This document shows positions 16,437 to 25,801 of a stretch of DNA of 64,000 nucleotides, piece by piece. The position numbers were made by a program, and so were the translations under genes. The stretch lies in the NCBI GenBank assembly GCA_965223955.1, contig OZ245029.1, forward strand, positions 682,001 to 746,000, in the 5' to 3' direction. Position 1 is the first letter of the stretch. Each line of letters starts with the position of its first letter. The notes beneath the pieces are model-generated. The model had not been told where the DNA came from and did no database searches. It saw only the letters and a program-made list of their open reading frames with translations. The stretch is from Bin75 sp965223955 (GTDB taxonomy: Bacteria > Nitrospirota > Nitrospiria > Nitrospirales > UBA8639).

Positions 16437-17878
16437 CTATTTCCCGTCATAGGTAGTCCCAAGCTTCTTCATCAGCCATTCCATGGCTGGGTTTGGGTGT
16501 CTTTCTTCATGTCCCTTACCTTCCATTCGGTCTGCTGGATTGAACGTCAATTCAAAAAATGTTGTTACTGCTATAGCGTCCTTAAAAGGCTCAGCCTGCT
16601 TCTTAAATCCGTCTACCGACGAGGCCACTGAATATTTATAAGCATAGTTCTCCTTTAAACGAAACAACACCGCATGACGGGTCGCCGCAAACTTTGCGAA
16701 CCATCCGGCTGGAAGTAAAAGCAAAGCACGGACAATAATCTGTCCAAAAATTTCATGGGATCCGCTTCTCCATTTGTTGCGGACATCGAACCAGACCAAG
16801 GGAAAACGTAGATAAGAAGAGGAAGCATTGACAAAAACAACAGAAAAACAGCTATGTAAAAAGTTCGTCTGGCTCCTTCAACTTCTTTACCAAGCTTATC
16901 TCTTAATTCACCAAAGGACCCTGCTAGTCCTGCGACCGTAGAACCAGTCAGCATACCTTCGGCATTTTTTGTAAGCTCTTTAGTGTCCTCTTTGATCCGG
17001 TTAAGTTCTTCAATAAGCTTTTCTTGTTGTTCCTTCCCTGTTTTGAAAGTCGTTTCTCGCTTTTTCAATTCATTTTGAAAAACATCGAAAGTGGATTGAT
17101 AATTCTGAATGGCGGCCTGCAGTTGTTCGGCCTGCTCGTTAGTTGTACGGATGGCCGTTACTTTTTGGGTACTCTCCTCGGTGTATTCTGTTATGGTTTT
17201 CCTGTCCTTCTCTCCTTCTGTCTTAAGACGGTCTAATTCTTCTTTAAGAACATCTGCCTGTTTCTGGAGAGATTGAACTTGCTTTTGGGCCTTTTCTTGG
17301 CCCGCAACCAATTGAGATGAATTTGCTTGAGTTTTCTGGACTTCAGAAAATTGTCTGGAGAATTCACGAAAGGCTGCTGAGAAATCAGAAAATGTCGGTC
17401 CGTTTAAAATAGTTGCTAGCCGATAATAGGAGATCAAAGCACTTTCGACTGAGTCCTGTATTTGCTGGAAAAAGTCTCGAAGCTGGAGGTTTATTTGTCC
17501 ATTGTGGCTTTGGACAGAAAAACTATTTTGATCGAGGTTCCCAACGCCTCCATAATTGTCGAGCGCATCCAAATGGGTTTTAAGATCCTGATAACGTTGG
17601 GTTACCTGAGATAAATGAGAATCGAAACCTGATGCCAATTTATGAGGAACGAGGGTTAAATCCACTTCGCTGTTCATTCCTGTTACCAAGCCGATTAACC
17701 CTAAAACCCTCGCATCTATGTCTCCCATGCTTTGTTCAATCCCGGGAATGGGCGTTGTAAAATCGAACTTCTCCCTGTTTCCACCTTCAAGAGATTGCAG
17801 CCGTTCGGTACAACTGGCACGTACCTGTTCCAATTCCCCCGCTTCCTCGTTAATAGCTTCCAGAATGTTCTTACTCAT
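16437..17878 (-). CDS. Coiled-coil two-helix membrane protein of the hsd operon, frameshifted
   Basis: Fourth gene of the type I restriction operon, 68 bp after hsdM. The first frame (stop at 16655) encodes a mixed N-terminal region, a long coiled coil (about 165-330, rich in K, E and Q) and a membrane helix ending PLLIYVFP. At about 16801 the frame changes. A second frame continues LVWFDVRNKWRSGSHE, another helix (IIVRALLLLPAGW), then FRLKENYAYKYSVASSVDGF and FFELTFNPADRM to the stop at 16437. One added C in the CCC run restores a single 480-residue product. I do not recognise a named family. The position suggests an accessory role in restriction or defence, possibly membrane-anchored; this is inference. 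Confidence 0.6.
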
Positions 17879-17946
17879 CTTAATGTCTTCTTTCGTACGG
17901 AATGACCGCTATTTCTGTTTCACAGTTGATGCCAAACTCATTCTTG

Positions 17947-19422
17947 TCAAGCTTCCAGCCTGGTCGCAATTTCTCTGAAACTATTCAGCCCGGCTTCGAC
18001 GTTCTCAATAATGGCTTCTGCCAGATCGTCGGGTTCCGGCAGGTTGTCCAAATCGGTGAGACTCTTGTCCTTGAGCCAGAAAATGTCGAGGCTGGTTTTG
18101 TCGCGTGTGACAATTTCGTCATAGGTGAATTTTCGCCATCGGCCCTCAGGCTGTTCTCCCGACCATGTTTCCTTACGATCATGGCGGTTCTGAGGATTAT
18201 AGCATCCAACGAAATCCTTCAAGTCATCAAGCCGCAAGGGTTTTTTCTTCAGGGTATGATGGACGTTGGTACGGTAATCGTAGTACCAGACCACTTTTGT
18301 CCAGGGATTGGGGCTTGCGGATTTGTTATCAAAAAAAAGCACATTCGCCTTGACGCCCTGAGCGTAGAAGATACCGGTTGGCAACCGCAGAATGGTGTGC
18401 AAATCGGTATTTTGCAGGAGTTTCTTGCGAACCGTCTCTCCCGCTCCTCCCTCGAACAACACGTTATCGGGAACCACAACCGCGGCTTGGCCCGTGGTCT
18501 TCAGCATGGTGCGAATGTGTTGGACAAAGTTGAGCTGCTTATTGGACGTAGTGGCCCAAAAGTCTTGCCGGTTATAGGTAAAATCTTCCTTTTCCAGTTC
18601 GCCTTCTTCATTGGTGGCCGTCATGCTGCTTTTCTTTCCGAAGGGTGGATTGGCCAGCACATAGTCATAACGGTCCCCGCTATCGGCAATCAGGGAGTCG
18701 GTTGGTGACACGGTCGAGACACCATCAATCTCACCGATGTTGTGCAGGAACATATTCATGAGACAAAGGCGCCGGGTATTGGCGACAATTTCATTGCCGT
18801 GGAATGTCCGATGCTTGAGAAAGGTTTTTTGTGCCTTGTCCAGTTTGTGGTTTTCCACCAAATAATCATAGCTGGCGAGAAAGAATCCACCTGTCCCACA
18901 ACCAGGATCGGCAATGGTTTTAACTGGCTCCGGACGTACGCAAGCGACCATGGCTTTAATCAGAGCGCGGGGGGTGAAGTATTGACCTGCCCCGCTCTTG
19001 GTATCCTCGGCGTTTTTCTCCAGGAGGCCTTCGTAGATATCGCCTTTGATATCCGCGCCCATCATGACCCAGGATTCCGTATCAATCATGTCGATAACCC
19101 GGAAAAGCATTGCCGGATCCTGAACCTTGTTTTGGGCCTTGGTGAAGATTTGCCCCAGCATCCCTTTCTTCTTACCTAGTTCTTGCAGCAACTTGATATA
19201 GAACGCTTCCAGTTCGGCACCTTTCTTGGCTTTCAACGTAGGCCAATCGTATTCAAGTGGAATGCCAACATCGCGGTTATAAGGCGGCTTGCTGTATTCA
19301 TCGGCCATCTTGAGGAAAATCAGGTAGGTCAATTGTTCCAGATAATCGCCGTAACTGACCCCCGCATCCCGAAGAACGTCACAAAAGCTCCAGACTTTGG
19401 AGACAATGGATTGGGTATTCAT
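17947..19422 (-). CDS. hsdM: Type I restriction-modification system methyltransferase subunit HsdM
   Basis: N6-adenine methyltransferase of a type I system. The 491 residues have the HsdM_N helical domain (FLKMADEYSKPPYNRD), the SAM motif IADPGCGTGGFFLASYDYL and the catalytic NPPFG in YDYVLANPPFGKKS. The ATG overlaps the hsdS stop by 4 bp (19419-19422). The gene appears intact, so methylation could persist only if the damaged hsdS is functional. Confidence 0.95.
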   Translation of the reverse strand: MNTQSIVSKVWSFCDVLRDAGVSYGDYLEQLTYLIFLKMADEYSKPPYNRDVGIPLEYDWPTLKAKKGAELEAFYIKLLQELGKKKGMLGQIFTKAQNKVQDPAMLFRVIDMIDTESWVMMGADIKGDIYEGLLEKNAEDTKSGAGQYFTPRALIKAMVACVRPEPVKTIADPGCGTGGFFLASYDYLVENHKLDKAQKTFLKHRTFHGNEIVANTRRLCLMNMFLHNIGEIDGVSTVSPTDSLIADSGDRYDYVLANPPFGKKSSMTATNEEGELEKEDFTYNRQDFWATTSNKQLNFVQHIRTMLKTTGQAAVVVPDNVLFEGGAGETVRKKLLQNTDLHTILRLPTGIFYAQGVKANVLFFDNKSASPNPWTKVVWYYDYRTNVHHTLKKKPLRLDDLKDFVGCYNPQNRHDRKETWSGEQPEGRWRKFTYDEIVTRDKTSLDIFWLKDKSLTDLDNLPEPDDLAEAIIENVEAGLNSFREIATRLEA

Positions 19423-20959
19423 ACGGCTACTTTCTTCTCTTTCCGGGCTTTCTTTTTCCGCTTGATCTTCTCCGCCTTGACCCGCTCCAGCAAAATACTC
19501 GCAGGCTCATCATTGGGGTCTTGCGGCACGAGTTTGCCCTGAAAGGCTTTTTTCAAAAGGCTTTGCCGCAGGGCTTCAGCCTGTTTCAGCCCATCCTCAA
19601 TATCTCTTTCCAGTTTTTCGGTAATGGAAAAGCGGGATTCAATTTCCCTAACAACTTCTTCCTGTTCATGCAGCGAGCAATAAGGAAATGGGTAATGTAT
19701 TAATTTGTTCCCATTAATATTTGATTGGTTTACTCCATCTGTTTTGACTTTATTGCCCTGGTTTTTAGCAACGCAAGAATTCAGAAAATAGTTTAGAAAT
19801 TTCGCACTTGCGATGTTCGGTATTTGATTAACTCTAATTAAATATCCTGCAAAATGGCCTCTTGTTCTCCCTGGTAAATGGCGGTTTTCCCAACTAGCTC
19901 AGGACTATTTGTTCTGTTAAAAAGAACATTTCCCTTTTTCAAGCGGTATTTGTCGATTTCGTCTTCGTCATCTGAGAATACAAGATCGCTCCAATCAAAA
20001 CTAGATTTTTGAATATTACCCATCCTCAATACTGGAACCTTCCCCACTTTCTGAGATTTTGCAGAAGTCCCGTATTCAACTCCCAGGGTCATCCAAGACA
20101 ATTTTTCCCATATCCAATTCTCAGGCAGCTTCGATAGCTCTGCCATTTTTTCTTCTGTGAGCGGTGGGAGTTCCTTGGGCTTTCCGGGTTTCGTGGGTTT
20201 CTTGCTCTCCTTGCCACCGGCCTCCCAGGCTTTGACCGCGCGCTTCCAGTCGTCCAGTTGTTGCCGGTAGCGTTGTTCGCGCTCGGCTTTGTTTTTCTCT
20301 AGCAGCGTTTCAGCAGACTCCAGTTCACCGGCGTGTTTCTTGCGCCATTCTTCGGTCAGCTTGCCTTCAAAAGCGTGTTTCAGAACCGCCTGACGATAGA
20401 CCATTAATTGCTTGCGGGCCGTTTTGAAGGATTCAATGCCTTTGTCCAACTCGGACAACAGTTCTTCGAGTTTGGAAACGATGCGCTTTTGTTCGGTGAA
20501 AGAAGGAAGAGGAAATCTAACCTCCTTGAGTTGTTTTTTCGTAAGCCCAGAAATCGTTGTTCCTCTACCTTCAAATTTAAGTTTTTGGAGTTCATAACTC
20601 AGAAAGTATAAAGCAAACGCTGGCCATACCAGTTCTGGAGAAACGACTAAGCCTTGTAAATCTTGGCTGAAACATATGTCTTTTTCTGTGATAGCTACCT
20701 TTCCCAGACCAACTCGCGTTACCACTAGCAAGGTTTTAGGAGGGGCTTGATTCGTCACGCTATTCGCAATCCCTTTCTTAGAAACAAAACGCGAAACGCT
20801 TATTTCTCGAACCCCATGTATGTCCGCACTCGTAATCCAAGGCACATTCCCGTTCCAGTATTCTTTAATCTTAGTTGACGGCGTTCCCCCTCCTATAACA
20901 TCGTAAATTTCACCAATACCTGTTACTGCCCAAGTCGAAGGAATATTCTCATTCATCAC
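19419..20959 (-). CDS. hsdS: Type I restriction-modification specificity subunit HsdS, frameshifted
   Basis: Recognises the bipartite DNA target with two TRDs. TRD1 (about 5-190) includes TPSTKIKEYWNGNVPWITS and is followed by the first spacer helix (EQKRIVSKLEELLSELDKGI). TRD2 begins LPENWIWEKLSWMTLGVEYG. The frame stops at 19838 after QEAILQDI, but the next frame continues GYLIRVNQIPNIASAKFLNY and ends with the second spacer helix and a basic tail up to 19419. One extra T in CATTTTGCAGG gives AIFAGYLIRV, the usual HsdS sequence, so a one-base deletion near 19849 is likely. The start is either GTG 20959 or ATG 20956, overlapping the hsdR stop. Confidence 0.88.
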
Positions 20960-23721
20960 GCCGCCAATACCTCGTTCATCTCTTCAATCACCTGATCCAT
21001 CTCATCACCGAATAGCTGTGCCATGCGCCCCAAGCCACCCTGGGCGTCAAATGGGGCATAGTCGAGATCCTCTTGATCCAGATGGAAAGACCCGGCAATG
21101 TGGTCGCGGATCATGCGCAACCATTGCATCTGTTCCTCATTGAATTTCTTACCTGCACCACTATGGTGTTTCATGATCCAGTTCTGGAAGTTTCGGCGAA
21201 CGGTTTCCGAATATGGTGAAAGGTTTTCATCAATGCCGCAGGCACGCCGGATCAGTGCCACGAGTGCCGTCAGTTCACTTAGCGGCTCTTGGCCTTTATA
21301 GTCGTCCAATTGTTTATACGCCTGCCAGACCCGTAGCGGTGCGAGGTTGGGTTTCGCCTGCTTCAGCCGTTCCAGAACATCTTTGATCATCTGATACGTC
21401 AATTCTCGTCGGCGATAGGGCTGGCTATAGAAGATGCGTAGCGCCGTGATTTCATCCTTGTGGGCTTCGAGGTAAGACGCGAAATCCTGTATGAGTGCCT
21501 GGGCTTTCTCTTTGGCCTCTTTATCCCAGCCGGCAAATTCCACCGTGTCTATATTCACCGTATCAATAATCTGTTCATGGTTTCGGCGGATATTCTCAAT
21601 CAACGTATTCAGTTCACTGGTAAAAACGCCGGTTGCCTCTTTCACCAGTTCTTCCTTTGCTGTTTTGAGCTGTCCGTCCGAAGGGACTTGGTTGGAAGAA
21701 AGCTCATTAACTTCACGGGCCTTTTTCTCCTGTGTGTCAGGATTAAGGGCATCGAGTAAGCCATGAACGACTTGATTGATGGTCTTGCCCGCGGTCTTTT
21801 CTGCAATCTGTTTGTGTTCGTCGTCACTCAGTTGTTTGGAAAGCCGGGCCAGCCGGTTAGCCAGGGAAGAAACGGTCTCTTCATCCCGTGCGCCCATCAT
21901 GACGGTATAGAGAAGGTCTTTCAGAGAAACGGTTGGTTTTTTCTCCAGTGGCCGGCTATCCGTTTTCAGGGATTTCGTCACGCCAACAGCATCCACAATC
22001 ACAAAGTGCGTCTTGGCACTGTGCGTGGAGGGTGTAACCTTTTTCAGATCGTCATAATCTAGTGTACGAGTTCCCCGTCCCTTCATTTGTTCGAAGTAGT
22101 TGCGGTTTTTGACATCACGCATGAAGAGCAGACATTCCAGTGGTTTGACATCGGTCCCTGTCGCGATCATGTCTACGGTCACGGCAATACGGGGATGGAA
22201 ATCATTCCGAAATTGAGCCAAAACGCATTTTGGATCTTCTTCCGTCTGGTACGTCACCTTTTTGCAGAATTCATTGCCTTCTCCAAACTCCTCCCGAACG
22301 ATCTGGATAATATCGTCGGCATGGCTATTGGTCTTGGCAAAAATCAAGGTTTTGGGGATCTCTTTCCGTCCTGGGAAAATTTCAGGAAGTTTGTCACGGA
22401 ACGTCCGAATGATGTTTCGTATCTGGCTGGGATTGACCACATCCCTGTCTAATTGCTTGGGAAGATACTCGATATCTTCGTCTAATTGGGTCCATCGTTT
22501 CTCTCGGGTCAGACGGTCCCGCTTGTCCACATATTCCTGGGCCGTAATATTTGCGCCTTTTTTGGTAATTTCCGTTTCGATAGTGTAAACGTCGTAACCC
22601 ACATTCACGCCATCGGCCACAGCCTCTTCATGGCCGTATTCGCTGACTATATTTTCATTGAAGAACCCAAAGGTGCGCTTGTCCGGGGTCGCAGTTAAAC
22701 CGATAAGGAAAGTATCGTAGTAGTCCAGCACCTGCTTCCAGAGGTTATAGATCGACCGATGGCATTCATCAATGACGATGAAATCAAAGAACTCAACAGG
22801 AATTTTCCCGTTATAAATCACGGGCATGGGGGTTTTAGATTCAGAACGTTCAGCGGGGTTTTCCAGTTCAGCGGTTTCATCTAAAGGCTCCCCTTTCAGG
22901 ATAGAGTAAAGCCGCTGAATGGTGCTGATACAAACCTGGATATCTGAAGCTATATAACTGGATTTAAGGCGCTGCACGTTATACAACTCGGTGAATTTGC
23001 GGTTGTCATCATTGGGCGCATAGGCCATGAACTCCTGTTCTGCCTGCTCACCCAGGTTTTTGGTATCGACCAGAAACAAGACTCGTTTCGCATCGGCAAA
23101 TTTGAGCAATCTGTAGATGAACGTGATGGCCGTAAAGGTCTTCCCCGAGCCGGTAGCCATCTGGATCAGGGCACGTGGATGGTTCTCTTTGAATGATTTC
23201 TCAAGATTGTTGATAGCCCTGATCTGGCAGTCCCGCAATCGTTCGGTATTGAGAACGGGAAGATCCAATAAGCGGGAACGCAGAGTTTTAGGCTGTGAGA
23301 TCCATGCTTTGAATGTTTCGGGGCGGTGGAATGAAAATACTGGCTGGGATCGTGGTTTCGGATCACGCTCGTCGCGAAACCGTGTCAGGACGCCAGTACT
23401 TTCATAGATGAAGGGAAGAGGCTTGCTTTCGGCAATCCATTTTAATTTTGCTTTGGCGTAATCCTTAGCCTGTGTTTCCGCCTGGGTGAGGGCGTGCCCT
23501 TCTTCTTCTTTCTTGGCCTCAATAATCCCTACAGGTTGACGATCCACAAACAGCACATAATCCGCCGGACCAATATCTGTCTGGTATTCCGTGACGGCCA
23601 CCCCTGGTCCGGCATTAAAGTTGATGTGCTTTTTGTCTTGTACGACCCAGCCTGCGGCACGCAACATCCTATCAATGTTATCCCGGGCTTTTTGTTCCGG
23701 ATTTTGATTCACATGGTCCAT
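20956..23721 (-). CDS. hsdR: Type I restriction enzyme endonuclease/translocase subunit HsdR
   Basis: ATP-driven translocase and nuclease of the restriction complex. The 921 residues have an N-terminal PD-(D/E)xK nuclease (GPADYVLFVDRQPVGIIEAK), an SF2 helicase core with Walker A MATGSGKTFTA, the DEAD-like box VIDECHRSIYN and LTATPDKRT, and helicase C motifs (TVDMIATGTDVKPLECLLFM, QMKGRGTRT). The C-terminal part resembles the EcoEI_R_C domain. It is the first gene of the operon and is intact. Confidence 0.95.
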   Translation of the reverse strand: MDHVNQNPEQKARDNIDRMLRAAGWVVQDKKHINFNAGPGVAVTEYQTDIGPADYVLFVDRQPVGIIEAKKEEEGHALTQAETQAKDYAKAKLKWIAESKPLPFIYESTGVLTRFRDERDPKPRSQPVFSFHRPETFKAWISQPKTLRSRLLDLPVLNTERLRDCQIRAINNLEKSFKENHPRALIQMATGSGKTFTAITFIYRLLKFADAKRVLFLVDTKNLGEQAEQEFMAYAPNDDNRKFTELYNVQRLKSSYIASDIQVCISTIQRLYSILKGEPLDETAELENPAERSESKTPMPVIYNGKIPVEFFDFIVIDECHRSIYNLWKQVLDYYDTFLIGLTATPDKRTFGFFNENIVSEYGHEEAVADGVNVGYDVYTIETEITKKGANITAQEYVDKRDRLTREKRWTQLDEDIEYLPKQLDRDVVNPSQIRNIIRTFRDKLPEIFPGRKEIPKTLIFAKTNSHADDIIQIVREEFGEGNEFCKKVTYQTEEDPKCVLAQFRNDFHPRIAVTVDMIATGTDVKPLECLLFMRDVKNRNYFEQMKGRGTRTLDYDDLKKVTPSTHSAKTHFVIVDAVGVTKSLKTDSRPLEKKPTVSLKDLLYTVMMGARDEETVSSLANRLARLSKQLSDDEHKQIAEKTAGKTINQVVHGLLDALNPDTQEKKAREVNELSSNQVPSDGQLKTAKEELVKEATGVFTSELNTLIENIRRNHEQIIDTVNIDTVEFAGWDKEAKEKAQALIQDFASYLEAHKDEITALRIFYSQPYRRRELTYQMIKDVLERLKQAKPNLAPLRVWQAYKQLDDYKGQEPLSELTALVALIRRACGIDENLSPYSETVRRNFQNWIMKHHSGAGKKFNEEQMQWLRMIRDHIAGSFHLDQEDLDYAPFDAQGGLGRMAQLFGDEMDQVIEEMNEVLAA

Positions 23722-23857
23722 GATGGGGTCTTATTGGCTACACTTGAAAGGCTAGCTGAGAAGAAACTAAGGCTCTGCCAGAAGATGTTTTCCCTTATAC
23801 CCGCACTTCTTCGAGCGGCCCGGATGCGGTGATCTCGAAGGAGTATTGGGCATTGTG

Positions 23858-24577
23858 TCAGACCGTCTTGAAATCAGGCATTTGATCCCACGTTTTGTTA
23901 TCAAGCACGCGACCTGTCTGTTTTTTGAACACGCCGCCCCATTGCTTGAAGAAAAACGGGACGCCGCTTCGTATGCAATTGTCGCGTATTTCCCTCACCC
24001 AATCGGCCTTCATGGGCCGGGCACCGGGTCCTGATTCTCCGCCTACGATCACCCAATCGATTCCTGCCAAGTCCAAGCCGGGCAACGGCCCCAGTAACGG
24101 TTCGAGAGACAGGAATTTCGTGTGGGAGTTGGCTTCTTTCAACCTCGCCAATCGGTTGAGCCATTCTTTGGATTCGATGCTCGTGCCCATCCAGATATTC
24201 GGTGTCCAAGTCAGGCCGTGGTCGAGTTCCATGACGCGAGCCGGTCGCTTCGTGAGCACCTGAAACGTATGCTGGGATGCCCGATTCATGACGCGAAATA
24301 CCGACTCGATGAATGCGGCGGGGACGGCTTCGTGGAACAGGTCGCTCATCGAGTTCACGAACACGAGCCGAGGTTTTTTCCATCTGAGTGGCTCTTCCAG
24401 TACAGACTCGTGAATGGTGAGGTCGAACCCGTTCCGGTATTTTCCAACGCCCATCGCTTGGAGCCGTGTCGCCATGCGCTCGGCGTAGCAATGCTTGCAG
24501 CCGTCGCTGATCTTCGTGCAGCCCGTCACCGGGTTCCAGGTGGTCTCGGTCCATTCGATGCTCGACTGTGTTGACAT
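23858..24577 (-). CDS. DUF5131 (phage Gp37/Gp68-like) protein
   Basis: The 239 residues begin SSIEWTETTWNPVTGCTKIS and include a cysteine cluster GCTKISDGCKHCYAERMA, typical of DUF5131. Other family signatures are FVNSMSDLFHEAVP, VLTKRP, IWMGTSIES, SLEPLLGP and IVGGESGPGARPMKADWVRE. The cysteine cluster suggests a metal or Fe-S site and a radical-SAM-like fold; the function is not established. Homologues often sit with a TcmP partner, which I do not see here. I chose the ATG at 24577 because the family homology starts there. It lies 136 bp before hsdR and may belong to the same defence-associated block. Confidence 0.85.
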   Translation of the reverse strand: MSTQSSIEWTETTWNPVTGCTKISDGCKHCYAERMATRLQAMGVGKYRNGFDLTIHESVLEEPLRWKKPRLVFVNSMSDLFHEAVPAAFIESVFRVMNRASQHTFQVLTKRPARVMELDHGLTWTPNIWMGTSIESKEWLNRLARLKEANSHTKFLSLEPLLGPLPGLDLAGIDWVIVGGESGPGARPMKADWVREIRDNCIRSGVPFFFKQWGGVFKKQTGRVLDNKTWDQMPDFKTV

Positions 24578-24751
24578 GTCTACATATGCTTCAGGATCTG
24601 GTTTGCGATTTGGATATTCGCCTAATCGCTTCCCAGGATTGTATCGCAATCTTACCTTGCCGAACGCCTCTTTTGAAACCGTTTCCCGACAGGCACCGAC
24701 CCCGTGCGTTGGTTCTCACTTTTCCACACTGGTAATTTTTCTCCTCATGGT

Positions 24752-24757
24752 TATAAT
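24752..24757 (+). promoter_or_regulatory. Possible -10 box just before the zinc-ribbon gene
   Basis: An exact TATAAT lies 8 bases before the ATG at 24766. If used, transcription would start at or next to the start codon, giving an almost leaderless mRNA. No convincing -35 box is visible 17 bases upstream. Confidence 0.3.
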
Positions 24758-24765
24758 CTGACGTG

Positions 24766-25116
24766 ATGAATGGTCAAAAGACGTGTCAGGCTTGCGGGCA
24801 TGAGTTGCCTTCGGAGGCCCGTTTTTGCACCGGGTGCGGGAAGCGGTTTTTTCAGGAGCCGCAATCTGACGCTCGGTCCAAGGAAATCCTCAATCTTCGA
24901 ATCTTGTACGTCATGGCGGGATTGTTGGTGTTGGCTGTTCTGTTCCCGCCGTGGGAGTCACCGCCCGGTGACCCTCCGGCCTACCTGGGCATGCATTTTA
25001 TTCTGTCGCCCCCGGAGCCCGAGGCCGTGGTGAGTCGCATCCTCCAGACCGTGGAGTTAGTGACGCTGGCTATCGGCGGCATGTATTTGGCCTGGCTGTT
25101 TCGGGAAAAGCCATAA
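24766..25116 (+). CDS. Zinc-ribbon membrane protein
   Basis: The 116 residues start with a zinc ribbon (CQACGHELPSEARFCTGCGK, four cysteines in two CxxC pairs). Two hydrophobic segments follow (LRILYVMAGLLVLAVLFPPW and VTLAIGGMYLAWLF) with a short periplasmic loop. The zinc ribbon would be cytoplasmic. No family name is clear and the function is unknown. A GTG one codon earlier (24763) is an alternative start. Confidence 0.65.
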   Translation: MNGQKTCQACGHELPSEARFCTGCGKRFFQEPQSDARSKEILNLRILYVMAGLLVLAVLFPPWESPPGDPPAYLGMHFILSPPEPEAVVSRILQTVELVTLAIGGMYLAWLFREKP

Positions 25117-25415
25117 AAAAGCCTTAACGAACTCCTCGCGGTTCCTCTGTAAATGTTCACGAATTCGCTTGCAGAATCAGGGAGTGACCAGGGAATCCGG
25201 AAAGAAGGGCAGTTCGTTCCTCCCCTTTGTAAGGGGAGGCTAGGTGGGGTAGAGTCGCATACTCAGGGGCCCCGGCACTGACCACCACACGCAGCCTGCC
25301 CACTCCGGCTTAGGCTCTACCTCCCCTCACCCCTCCTTACAAAGGAGGGGAAGGAAAAGGTGGACGTTGCGAATGAATTACTGAACACATACATCCCCCG
25401 CCGTTCGGAAGCCGG
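25117..25415. repeat. Gene-free stretch with inverted GGGGAGG-type repeats
   Basis: No gene is seen in these 299 bp. Two copies of a dispersed repeat face each other: TCCCCTTTGTAAGGGGAGG and onward at 25218-25254, and its reverse complement at 25315-25354. Related copies occur at 56440, 57901 and 60391. The pair could form a large cruciform between the zinc-ribbon gene and ybgC. Confidence 0.7.
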
Positions 25416-25796
25416 TTACTGAAACATCGACAGCAACTGGGGTGGTCTCTTGATGACTTTTCCCTTGGCGTCGACCGTGACGAGGGTGGCTGATCCTTCG
25501 ACGATCAGGCGTTGGCTGGTTGCTTCTCGAATCGTGTGGGAGAAGGTGACGGCGGTTTTTCGTGATGCCGAGGCGACCGTGTCGACGTGGAGAGTCTCTC
25601 CATAATGCGCTGCCGAGCGGTAAAAGACTTCCGCATGGGTGACTAAGAAGTAGATACCTTGCTGCTGAAGCTCCGCGACCGAGATCCCGTGTGAGAGTAG
25701 GTATTCGGTCCTCGCCCGTTCAAAATATTTGAGATAGTTGGCGTAATACACCACGCCGCCACAGTCGGTATCCTCATAATAAATTTTGACGTTCAC
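25416..25796 (-). CDS. ybgC: Acyl-CoA thioesterase, YbgC/4HBT hot-dog family
   Basis: Hot-dog-fold thioesterase that hydrolyses acyl-CoA esters. The 126 residues show VKIYYEDTDCGGVVYYANYL with the catalytic aspartate (YEDTD), then YFERARTEYLLSHGI and the YGETLHVDT strand. In many bacteria ybgC leads the tol-pal operon; no tol gene is here. Instead it follows the CARF gene with a 5-bp gap, so the two are probably co-transcribed. Confidence 0.9.
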   Translation of the reverse strand: MNVKIYYEDTDCGGVVYYANYLKYFERARTEYLLSHGISVAELQQQGIYFLVTHAEVFYRSAAHYGETLHVDTVASASRKTAVTFSHTIREATSQRLIVEGSATLVTVDAKGKVIKRPPQLLSMFQ

Positions 25797-25801
25797 GGAA
25801 G

